Program-made: the position numbers and the translations under genes
Shown: positions 8,701 to 64,000 of the stretch, one piece after another
How the letters are laid out: every line of letters starts with the position of its first letter
Numbering within the stretch: position 1 is the first letter of the stretch
Assembly (NCBI GenBank): GCA_949316235.1
Contig: OX438750.1
Coordinates: 186,001 to 250,000, forward strand
Source of the DNA: Oegoconia quadripuncta
Taxonomy: Eukaryota; Arthropoda; Insecta; Lepidoptera; Autostichidae
Direction: 5' to 3'
Length of the DNA stretch: 64,000 nt
Notes under the pieces: generated by a model
Database searches by the model: none
The model's input: the letters and a program-made list of their open reading frames with translations, nothing else
What the model was told of the DNA's origin: nothing

Positions 8701-10860
8701 TCGATATATAAATTTGAAGCTACTCGTAGATTCTGTCAATACATCAGGATACTGATATCCTGTCGTACCTGCGGAGAGGTCGGCCGGCACGGCGCCGTCG
8801 CCGCCCCCGCGTCCCCCCGGCCCGCCCCCGGCGGCCCCCGCCCCCCCGGCGGCCCCCGCCCCCCCCGCCCCCCCGGCCCCCCCGGCCCCGTGCCGCAGCG
8901 CCCCGGCGACAGTGTCCATGTCGCGGCGCACGAGCGCCACCTCCCGCTGCGCCGCGTCCAGCGCCTGCGCCCGCGCGCGGTGCAGCTGCGACAGGAACTC
9001 GTACAGCAGTCGCTGGTGTGCGGCTGCAGACTCCGCCTGATACACACGTATACACCTCGTACCGAACATTGTATTGGACAAGACAATATGCTAACCGTAG
9101 TACTCAATTAAATGAACGAGACCCTTCTGAGCTATCTAAACGGACCAATTCGGATTTAGGTTTAAAGTTACTTTATTGTTTAAGTTTAAAAGACATTGAG
9201 TATTTAATGACAGTTATTCACACCGCACATTTCATTCAAGTTACTGTAAGAAATAAAAGGAACACACCACAGCACTTCATAATATTAAGTTCATTTGTTT
9301 TCAGTTCGATGAGATAATATGCTGAGCCAATGGGAGTCTAAATTAATTAAAAGTCTTGAACCATGTTCTTGCGTCTCGTAATGCTAAACAAGGAACAATA
9401 GCGGTATTTTTGGATTTAGCGAAGGCTTTTGATACTGTTTCTATCCCTATGCTTCTGCCAAACTGAAGCTATTGGCATCAGAGGAGTCCCGCTCGATTGG
9501 TTCCACAACTATCTAAATAATGGATATCAAAAGGTGGGGATAGGTAAACTTGTAAGCAATCACATTCGGAGTTCCCCAAGGAGGCCTACTCGGGCCCCCG
9601 CTACTCCTCGTTTACTTTGACAATATACTTATCGTATGGTAAGTAAATAAATTTCTGGTTAGCGTTTAAATACAAGACAAAAGAATCAGTAGTACCTCGA
9701 GCAGCCGCTTGCGCCTGGTGAGCACGTCCAGCATGCAGTCGACGTCGGGCATGGCCAGGTGGCGCGACTCCTGCGCCAGCAGCGCCCGAAGCTCGCCGGC
9801 CGCCGGCAGCGCCGCGCCCGCTCCCGCTCCCGCTCCCGCGCCCGCGCCCGCGCCGGGCGTCGGCGTGGGCGCGCTGGGCCGCCGCGACCGCACCCGCCGC
9901 TTCGCCACCTGACATACCGACCGCTTGGTTCGATTAGTGAGGACTGTACAAGGGAACTAATGTCATATCAAACACTCCGCAGTAACTAAGGTCGGAGGAG
10001 CCAGGCAGCAATGTTAATAGCATTGTTGTGTTCCGGTTGTCAGAGATAAGGTAACCAGTCCCCCAAAAGTGTTGGGGTTTTACATATACTAAACGATGGA
10101 ATTTTTAAACCGTACCTGGAAGAAAAAAGTACTTTAAATATTGAAGATAGCAAATTTTACTCATTTCTTCTAATTTGAACGACCAAACAGGTGTAGTGGT
10201 GAGAAACTCTGACCACTATACCAAAAGGGTTCAAATCCCGTTAGAGGCATATGTTTGTAAGATGAATACGGATATGCGTAACCGAGTTATGGATGTTTTT
10301 CATTTATATGTAGTATTTATTGACAAAAAAAAATATATTGGCGACGTGAAGCAGTGGGCTGTAAATTATTGTTGTTGCTTGGGTGCTGGTGTGGTGTGAC
10401 AAGCGGTCCACAGGTGGGTAAGATAGTCGTCGGCGCGAGGAAGGACGGCAGTGAAGAAAACATACACACTGTTGATACTGGGACTGAGAGGTTGAGATTA
10501 TTCTCGTCTGGCAAATATCTGCACATCAATAGGAGAACTTACCAATTCATTGAGCAAGAAATTCGGAAATATATGATCCCTGGATGCGAGCGCCGCTCCA
10601 CACTTGGGACAGCGGCGATGCAACTCCACAGACTTGGCGATGCAGGAGTAGCAGAAGGAGTGTCCGCAGCGGGTCACGTAGGCCTCCTCGATGAGCTCGA
10701 AGCAGACGGGGCACAACAGGTCGCAGTCCTTGTCCTCCAGCGAGCCGCCCAGCCCGCCCAGCGCGACGGCCCCGCCCCCCGCGCCCCCGGCTCCCGCCCC
10801 GCCCGGCCCCGACCCTCCGGGCATCGCCCCGCCCGCCACGCTCGCCGCCGACCCCGACAT
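1133..10860 (-). CDS. COP1: COP1 E3 ubiquitin ligase, 5' nine coding exons (gene continues past left edge)
   Basis: Spliced gene read from 10,860 down to 1,133. The exons are 10543-10860, 9696-9908, 8769-9036, 5764-5903, 4802-4988, 3951-4240, 3190-3358, 1981-2170 and 1133-1214. All have GT/AG borders, and the phases join into 619 codons. Residues 50-87 are a C3HC4 RING (Cys50, 53, 65, His67, Cys70, 73, 84, 87) followed by the COP1-typical [11 protein letters not shown] stretch. Residues about 150-230 are helical and coiled-coil. WD40 blades begin near residue 390 with [42 protein letters not shown] and [13 protein letters not shown], all strongly COP1-like. COP1 ubiquitinates transcription factors through its WD40 domain and, in mammals, works with DET1-DDB1-CUL4. 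Glycine and proline runs inside the linkers (exons 1, 3, 4, 5) are unusual. The last WD40 blades and the stop codon lie outside the window. The start ATG is the first in frame after a putative 5'UTR acceptor at 10869-10870. Confidence 0.95.
1215..1860. other. COP1 intron 8, no recognised content
   Basis: AT-rich intron. No ORF, repeat family seen elsewhere in the window, or structured element recognised apart from the exon 8 fragment just beyond it. Confidence 0.5.
1892..1928 (-). repeat. Degenerate copy of COP1 exon 8 segment
   Basis: 37 bp matching 2033-2070 with about four mismatches. It still reads LWALNADRS on the minus strand. It lies just downstream of the exon 8 donor, so it is a local tandem-type duplication with a 141-bp offset. 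No plausible splice sites remain. Confidence 0.75.
1981..2170 (-). CDS. COP1: COP1 coding exon 8 (WD40)
   Basis: Phase 1 to 2. [19 protein letters not shown], then [20 protein letters not shown] and NVCCVRFNP. Donor GTCTCT. A 37-bp degenerate copy of its middle is found 50 bp into the next intron (1892-1928). Confidence 0.95.
2355..2510 (+). repeat. Dispersed repeat (family D)
   Basis: Shares the AAGCATTTATTT...AATGTCAATTTAAATC pattern and the 'tcaagctaccaccgcttc' block with copies at 23305-23500 (+) and 41180-41395 (-). Probably a retroelement 3' fragment. Confidence 0.6.
2570..2677. repeat. Perfect 50-bp inverted repeat, 8-nt spacer
   Basis: Arms 2570-2619 and 2628-2677 are exact reverse complements. 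The arm sequence recurs singly at about 36,520-36,575 and, diverged, at 44,283-44,330, the 3' end of a LINE. This looks like a fold-back of a retroelement 3' segment inside COP1 intron 7. Confidence 0.85.
2740..3010 (-). mobile_element. LINE reverse-transcriptase fragment
   Basis: The minus strand contains decayed [14 protein letters not shown] and [13 protein letters not shown] blocks around 2930 and 2760. A related fragment is at 37030-37200. Not intact. Confidence 0.6.
3190..3358 (-). CDS. COP1: COP1 coding exon 7 (WD40)
   Basis: Phase 0 to 1. [20 protein letters not shown] then [20 protein letters not shown] and [11 protein letters not shown], nearly colinear with vertebrate COP1. The donor GTTGGT was chosen because only it keeps the phase with exon 8. 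Confidence 0.95.
3665..3815 (-). repeat. Dispersed repeat, inverted partner at 15590-15720
   Basis: About 130 bp, including the block reading 'tgctgtgccttcacaagg', is nearly identical in inverse orientation to 15590-15720. It abuts the exon 6 relic. Confidence 0.7.
3821..3915 (-). repeat. Degenerate copy of COP1 exon 6 3' part
   Basis: The minus strand reads [20 protein letters not shown], matching the parent exon except for an in-frame 12-nt deletion and substitutions. It lies about 35 bp past the exon 6 donor. The copy runs out before the parent's donor region, so it is probably unspliced junk. Confidence 0.85.
3951..4240 (-). CDS. COP1: COP1 coding exon 6 (WD40 start)
   Basis: Phase 1 to 0. 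It encodes [19 protein letters not shown], then [20 protein letters not shown] and [19 protein letters not shown], the first blade of the COP1 propeller. The donor is the weak GTGATT. A degraded copy of the exon's 3' part lies in the next intron (3821-3915). Confidence 0.95.
4290..4520 (+). mobile_element. LINE RT fragment
   Basis: Plus strand shows FSKALDRI near 4297 and a [13 protein letters not shown] block (frameshifted) near 4465. Fragment only, in COP1 intron 5. Confidence 0.55.
4550..4675 (+). mobile_element. LINE 3' end with ATTCTT tail
   Basis: Ends AATAAACATTATTCTTATTC, the same kind of microsatellite tail as at 30065-30095. This is typical of CR1/jockey-like 3' ends and probably belongs to the RT fragment just before it. 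Confidence 0.55.
4802..4988 (-). CDS. COP1: COP1 coding exon 5
   Basis: Phase 0 to 1. It starts [14 protein letters not shown], matching COP1 CYFSTR, then a Pro/Gly/Ala-rich insert that looks collagen-like in isolation. It ends at a GTATGT donor. Confidence 0.88.
5107..5192. mobile_element. Small fold-back MITE
   Basis: 86 bp with terminal inverted repeats of 22-23 bp, beginning GTACAGTCAGC and ending GCTGACTGTAC, with one indel. No coding capacity. COP1 intron 4. Confidence 0.7.
5655..5758. repeat. CA microsatellite
   Basis: Interrupted (CA)n/(CACT)n run of about 100 bp ending a few bases from the COP1 exon 4 donor. 5200-5650 holds nothing recognised. Confidence 0.9.
5764..5903 (-). CDS. 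COP1: COP1 coding exon 4
   Basis: Phase 1 to 0. A nine-glycine run precedes [13 protein letters not shown], which matches the conserved KRLTAHFEDLEQ of COP1. A CA/TG microsatellite starts just beyond the donor. Confidence 0.9.
6343..7095 (+). mobile_element. tRNA-derived SINE (family A), split by a DNA transposon
   Basis: Promoter-like A box (GTGTAGTGGATAG) and B box (GGGTTCGGATCCC) at 6352-6410. The body runs to ATGGCATTGTCTGCATG at 6563. The 3' end resumes at 7078 (GTCTGCATGTCCAAAGATAT). The gap is filled by 6564-7077. Other copies are at 10180, 16831, 25813, 43447, 59157 and 63596. Confidence 0.8.
6564..7077. mobile_element. Non-autonomous DNA transposon with 9-bp TSD
   Basis: About 514 bp, flanked by GTCTGCATG on both sides (6555-6563 and 7078-7086). 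Termini are related inverted repeats sharing TTGAAACGCAT. The interior has palindromic segments (6875-6990) and another TTGAAACGCAT block near 6770. No transposase. A 9-bp duplication is typical of Mutator-like elements. Confidence 0.75.
7263..7366 (-). mobile_element. SINE family A fragment
   Basis: Reverse-oriented piece containing ACTCGGGTACACATGTCC and the decayed B box CGGGATTCGAAT. Directly precedes LINE remnants. Confidence 0.7.
7370..8075 (+). mobile_element. RTE-like LINE C-terminal fragment
   Basis: Reads ...[18 protein letters not shown] then [17 protein letters not shown], then after a stop [13 protein letters not shown] and a [13 protein letters not shown] stretch. This is the typical C-terminus of RTE-type endonuclease/RT polyproteins. 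Frameshifts and stops throughout. COP1 intron 3. Confidence 0.75.
8095..8600 (+). mobile_element. LINE RT fragment
   Basis: [16 protein letters not shown], then after a frameshift [18 protein letters not shown] and [17 protein letters not shown]. These are RT blocks of a jockey-like element. The catalytic YxDD region is missing. Confidence 0.8.
8769..9036 (-). CDS. COP1: COP1 coding exon 3 (coiled coil)
   Basis: Phase 0 to 1. [18 protein letters not shown] followed by heptad-like helices corresponds to the COP1 coiled coil. It then runs into a Gly/Ala tract of about 25 residues and an acidic-polar end, ADLSA. Confidence 0.9.
9340..9620 (+). mobile_element. LINE RT fragment
   Basis: [20 protein letters not shown], then in another frame [16 protein letters not shown]. 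Truncated at the point where VPQGG should continue. COP1 intron 2. Confidence 0.75.
9696..9908 (-). CDS. COP1: COP1 coding exon 2
   Basis: 71 codons, phase 0 to 0. It begins [12 protein letters not shown], has an Ala/Gly tract from a short CCCGCT-like repeat, and ends [19 protein letters not shown]. That end matches the helical segment preceding the coiled coil in vertebrate COP1 (ANVNLMLELLVQKK). Confidence 0.9.
9985..10080 (+). mobile_element. SINE family B fragment
   Basis: Contains the block AGCAATGTTAATAGCATTG and the GGTTGTCAGAGATAAG...CCAGTCCCCCAAA signature shared by copies at 12238, 22530, 29340, 41065 and 61950. Confidence 0.7.
10175..10345 (+). mobile_element. SINE family A copy, 3' truncated
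   Basis: A-box-like GTGTAGTGGTGAG and B-box-like GGGTTCAAATCCC with the following ATGAATACGGATATG. Ends in an A-run. COP1 intron 1. Confidence 0.75.
10543..10860 (-). CDS. COP1: COP1 coding exon 1 (RING finger)
   Basis: Encodes residues 1-106: a Gly/Ala-rich leader, then the C3HC4 RING and FPNFLLNEL. The donor is GTAAGT just below 10543. The reading frame continues upstream of the ATG, but a TTGCAG acceptor eight bases before it suggests a separate noncoding 5' exon. Confidence 0.95.
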
Positions 10861-11519
10861 GCGTACTACTGCAATTATAAAATACATAAAAAGAATTAGC
10901 ACATTTCACAAAACTACACACAATTCACAATATTTTTTGTCTTACCCAACATTACGACATAATTAATTGAATGTATCCTACTTGATGTGAACACAGCATG
11001 CACACAGGTAAACAGTCTCAATACTTAAGAATAAAATAGGCTATTAACTAAATCAATAAAACGATACAAAAAGACCTATTTATAATTGTTGTACAAAATG
11101 ATGTATATGTATTAAGGATGATTAATCCTTAATACACTATATCTATGATTTTCTCCAACGTCTTCCAATAAAAGTGTAATAAATTATGATGATGCTTCCG
11201 CCCAATTTCGGCCATGGCGACCACTTCGACTCCTAATTGGTTTGGCGCTGGTGCGCTCAATATACAGACTGAACTTTTATTCCTTTATTACGACTGAGGT
11301 GCGGAAGCTTGGGGGAGACCTTTGTCTAGCGTAGGATGTCTTTCGGCTGATGTGATGTGGGGACTTAGACACAAATATACCTATAAACAGATACTGCAAA
11401 TTACTAGTGGTTGATATCACAGCTATAATCAGGAAAGTATCTTTACTACCTTCCCACATTGCAATACAACTGCCAACTTAGGTAAGTAGCCCAGGGAAAA
11501 TACGGTAAAACATTAGCAT

Positions 11520-11900
11520 AGCTAGACATAATTTAGAACCGATTTATATAATTGCTATCTTATAGAGATGTAATTTTGAATAATTAAGCCTAAAAATTAA
11601 GTGTAGATTTTTTTACAAAACCCTATTTTTAATTTGTATCTTAATAACAATAAATACTAACTGATATTTAATTAGGTAGACTTTTGTTAAACACAGTTAA
11701 CTTATTCATAGACAAAAAGTTAAGCATGTTATAGGCATGCATGTGTTTTAGCTTAAAATGTCTTCGCGCTGTATTGCTTAAGAAATAAAAATGAGAAATA
11801 ATATGTTTTAACGATAATTTCCCTAAATGTTTTTTAAGAAACATTTTTTTTTTTATAATAACCTAGTCCCAAACCAAGCAAATACCTATCATTTATTCAT
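11520..11900 (+). repeat. Dispersed repeat (family E)
   Basis: Closely matches 55240-55640 over about 370 bp (for example TTAATTAGGTAGACTTTTGT and the GGCATGCATGTGTTTTAGCT block). A third partial copy is at 19083-19270. No ORF or terminal repeats found. Confidence 0.75.
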
Positions 11901-12237
11901 TAAGGTTGAGTGGACACGACCATGGACAAAGTAACTTGTTTATGTTTTTCTCTCTCCAAGTCCCCACAAGCGGACGTCATTCGGCTGATATGATGATGAT
12001 GAAGTCCCTACACCTCATGGTGACCGTGCCAGTATAGCCTTTGGGCAGTGCTGTGCAGTAGAAGGCATATAATAATATATGTTACCTCCATGGATGGATA
12101 ATCTAATAAATGGAAAAAAAATAAATATTTTATATATTTTAATATTCTCCTGTTTTTTGTTTTGTTTGACGTGTATGCTTATATACAATAAAGTGTTAAA
12201 TAAATAAATAAATAAAAATAATAAAATAATAACATAA

Positions 12238-12520
12238 GGCTTATGAATCGCAGGTTGCACATTTGATCCCCAGTGGGATACATGTTTAATATTCAGTTTG
12301 GTTGGTGGTAAAATTGCCCTTAAATGTCCGCCTGGGTAGCTACCACCATCTTATCTAAGTCTGCCGCCACACAGCAATGTAAGTACTATTTTTGTGTCCC
12401 GGTTGTCAGAGATAAGATAGTCAGTTTCCCAAATAATATGCGATGGGTCAGTAAGCTTAATGACCTTCACACGACAGGTTTTCATTGTCACTTCTTCACA
12501 AGGAGTGATTGAGGTCACAT
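12238..12520 (+). mobile_element. SINE family B copy
   Basis: Decayed B-box-like TTTGATCCCCAGTGGGATA, then TTGGTTGGTGGTAAAATTG, ACCACCATCTTATCTAAGT and GAGATAAGATAGTCAGT. The 3' end is decayed. Confidence 0.75.
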
Positions 12521-12810
12521 GCTAACAGACCGCAAAATGGCAAGAACTCAGCATGAGCTGCAGAGATTGTCATAGCACTAGTTTTCAGAGCAGCCCATGT
12601 GAAGTGCTTCTGATGTGTATCAAATATTTAAAACTGCTTTGACAACAATTATCGACTCCTTCCTTATGCCTGGCACATTTTTAAGGGGATACAAAAAAAG
12701 AGTCTTCATTTGTTTCAGACTTCGTTCTTCTTCTTCTTTTCGAGTCAAAAGCAAAAATTATAATGAGCTAAAGTAGTTTGGCACAAAAAGTAGCAATGTT
12801 GAGCCTCTGA

Positions 12811-13120
12811 AGAGGGCTTATTCTGTCCAGTGGCTCCCTCATTGGATAAATAAAGATTTCCTTATAAATACAGAACAATACAAAAAAATCACTCTGACCT
12901 GCACTAGAGAGGCAGTAATATTAATAATACCTAAATAACTTTACTTATATGATTATTTTCAACAATTTCAAATTATTGATGAAAACGGCCACTTTTCTTT
13001 ATTATCATGAATTCTGGAAAATAAACCCGATCAAAGCAATTTTTTTGAATAATTCTGTATTTAAAAAGAAATCTTAATTTATCCAATGAGGGAGCTACTT
13101 GACGGAATAAACCCTCTTAA
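12811..13120. mobile_element. MITE with long terminal inverted repeats
   Basis: Left end (12811-12863) and reverse-complemented right end (13064-13120) share GCTCCCTCATTGGATAAA within about 50 bp of imperfect TIR. A solo terminus of the same family is at 63057-63110. AT-rich, no ORF. Confidence 0.75.
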
Positions 13121-14194
13121 CAAAACCTTAACCCAGAATTTTAAATCATTGAGCCAAAAAATAACTAAAAACTTACTGATGTCGCCACACTAACAGGACA
13201 TTGAGGAATAAGACATAGGAAAAAAGAGCTGTGAACTTAATTTTCATGAGTCCATATCTGACCCAGCCTCGACCTAGATCAGAGGGAGGCTTCTATTTTT
13301 AGCCCTAAATCGATACGCACTGATAGTATACACTGCTAGTGTATGCTCCACTGCCTTGGATGTATTAACTCAAAATATAGATAAGTAGCTACGTTTACAG
13401 TAGACTTACGTTCATCTGTACCTATCTCACGACGATGTGGGCACCAGGATGGTTTGCGGGCATGTCGGCCCGCCTATGAGAGCACTCACTCGATCGAGTT
13501 ATGGCATCTACTCCTCGAACTTGGGTCAAAGATCAGCACGAGCCACCACCCCGGCCGATAGCAACTACTGCGGCACACACTGTTCACACTAACAATGTTT
13601 TGGAGCGTAACGTTGCTTTTGTGAAATACATTCATCTATCAAACCCCATTGCTTTCTAGAACTTGCTGCATTTCTAGTTTCCAGTAGCGAAAAAAAATAC
13701 CAACATTCAGCATCCGACGAACTGACGTTTGGTAATTTTTTTATGGGTTTTTAAGGCTCTGGATATCTGACTTTTGGCAAATAGTTGCGTTGCCATGCCA
13801 CACAGTGGTGTTGTTGTTTGTGTTACCTACCCTGTGGGCTATTAAAATTTCATTTTTTAGTTATTTACATCGCGTGTAAAAGATCCAATTTAAAATTTAC
13901 AACAATTTTGCGAGTTCTATCGGATTGCATTTTCACACGCCATCTGCTGAGTCACGACAGAATTCTATTGTTTAACTATCACTCGTGACATTTGGCAAAG
14001 AGATAACCGTACAGCGACATCTCGGAGGCAGACGAAACACTACTTAGTGACTACCTAACCCACTGAGGCCTGTACTACGCGACTGTTTTATCAACAGAGC
14101 ATACGCCATTTTGCTATTATTACAGAAGGTTGCATTTCTCGCTCGTCAACAATGTGAAAAGTGAAATGTTTGTTCGGTTTTTACAGTGTCTGTG

Positions 14195-14221
14195 ATGTGT
14201 TATGTGAATTTTAGCTTATGA
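14195..14221 (+). promoter_or_regulatory. Candidate uORF in BRWD3 leader
   Basis: ATG at 14195, eight sense codons then TGA, 17 bp before the BRWD3 ATG. A second minimal ATG-AAA-TAA overlaps its end. Relevant only if transcription starts upstream. A TTTTTACAG at 14177-14185 could instead be a 5'UTR acceptor that keeps this uORF. Confidence 0.4.
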
Positions 14222-14237
14222 AATAAAAACTAGGATT

Positions 14238-63299
<49,062 letters not shown>

Positions 63300-63429
63300 G
63301 TCAGAACCTCATATACTTTTATCTGATTTATACTTAATGCGACGACAGCTTCGGTGGTGTGGTCACGAAATAACGCATGGCAGATGAGAGAGTGGCGAAA
63401 TGCATCTTCTATTGTGAACTTGTCCGCCT

Positions 63430-63850
63430 CCGTGACTCAATGGAAACAACATAGGGTTTACGAATCGGAGGTCGCAGGTTTGATCCGCAGCGGGGTACAT
63501 GTTTAGCACTCGGTTTGGTTGGTGGTAGGGAAATTTAAATGTCCAGCTACCTATCTAAATCTGTCGCCAAACAGCAATGTTAATAAGCATTGTTGTAGTA
63601 GTTAGAAACTCTGCTGCTATACCAAAAGGTCGCGGGTTCGAATCCCGCTAGGAGCATATGTTTGTACGATGAATACGGACATGTGTACTCGAGTTATGGA
63701 TGTTTCTCATTTATATATGTATTTATTTACAAAAAAAAAATGTATTTGTGTAGTGTATCAACTATCTGGTATCCACAACACAAGCCTAGTTGCTTAGTGT
63801 GGAACTAGATGGCGCTCTCTGTACATGTCCAAGGATATTTAAGATATATT
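63430..63850 (+). mobile_element. Fused SINE B and SINE A copies
   Basis: 63430-63595 is family B (GGTTTGATCCGCAGCGGGGT, TTGGTTGGTGGTAGGG). At 63596 it passes directly into family A (GTAGTTAGAAACTCTGCTGC, GGGTTCGAATCCC, ending AGATGGCGCTCTCTG). One more family B scrap is at 63850-63900. Confidence 0.75.
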
Positions 63851-64000
63851 AAGATGGGGTTTCCGGGTCTATACGCTTCCACCTAACCTGTTGTGCATAA
63901 AAAAATTACTAAGTGGGGTGATCAGAGTTATCCCAAACGTTAGCGTTTCGTTGTTCAACAACATCGCTTCACAGAAATATTTTGTGTTCACTTTCTAGGC

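Larger units (their letters stand above)
10861..14237. promoter_or_regulatory. Shared 5' region between COP1 and BRWD3
   Basis: 3.4 kb between the two divergent start codons. Minus strand: a 5'UTR acceptor at 10869-10870 and a GTAAGT donor at 13408-13409 suggest a noncoding COP1 first exon near 13.4-13.6 kb. Plus strand: BRWD3 leader from about 14.1 kb. The true promoter(s) probably lie between 13.4 and 14.2 kb. No TATA or initiator could be assigned. The middle is repeat-filled; 10960-11500 and 11900-12230 hold nothing recognised. Confidence 0.4.

Overview
The window looks like nuclear DNA of an insect, most likely a moth or butterfly. Compact, very GC-rich exons sit in long AT-rich introns. 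Those introns carry tRNA-derived SINEs, Helitron-like elements, MITEs, non-LTR retrotransposon debris and a DD34D mariner of the kinds common in Lepidoptera. There is no prokaryotic organisation: no operons, CRISPR arrays or real tRNA/rRNA genes.

Only two host genes are present, arranged head to head. On the minus strand (10,860 down to 1,133, running off the left edge) is a COP1 (RFWD2) ubiquitin ligase. I could place nine coding exons whose splice phases join without a break into 619 codons: a RING finger, a coiled coil, and the start of the WD40 propeller. On the plus strand (14,238 to 63,299, running off the right edge) is a BRWD/PHIP-family gene (BRWD3). It has 34 coding exons that join into 1,671 codons: an N-terminal helical region, an eight-unit WD40 propeller, a Ser/Arg-rich linker, a cryptic-Tudor-like region, two bromodomains and a low-complexity tail. 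In other animals both products are WD40 proteins that work with the CUL4-DDB1 ubiquitin ligase.

The most unusual feature is what surrounds the splice donors. At six or more exons of the plus-strand gene, and at two of the minus-strand gene, the 3' end of the exon, usually with its GT donor, has been copied in tandem into the following intron. Three arrays are essentially perfect: 16 exon-end copies at 108 bp spacing (26.6-28.3 kb), 14 full copies at 145 bp (30.4-32.5 kb) and 9 copies at 129 bp (33.3-34.4 kb). A fourth has 12 copies of variable length with an embedded 7-bp satellite (21.1-22.4 kb). Consequences differ. The 129-bp array stays open in frame and offers nine equivalent donors. The 108-bp array puts a stop codon just after the first donor. 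The 145-bp array creates candidate in-frame acceptors. These could be real, recently homogenised minisatellites or assembly artefacts; long reads and RNA would decide.

The rest is intronic repeat content. It includes an apparently intact antisense LINE (44.2-47.8 kb), an intact antisense mariner (53.5-54.8 kb), a SINE split by an element with a 9-bp target-site duplication (6.3-7.1 kb), a Helitron-like element split by a GATA-tailed repeat (38.7-39.2 kb), several fold-back elements, and a retroelement copy at 41.5-41.7 kb that carries the acceptor and first six bases of BRWD3 exon 8. The shared 5' region (about 10.9-14.2 kb) probably holds both promoters, but no core promoter motif could be assigned.
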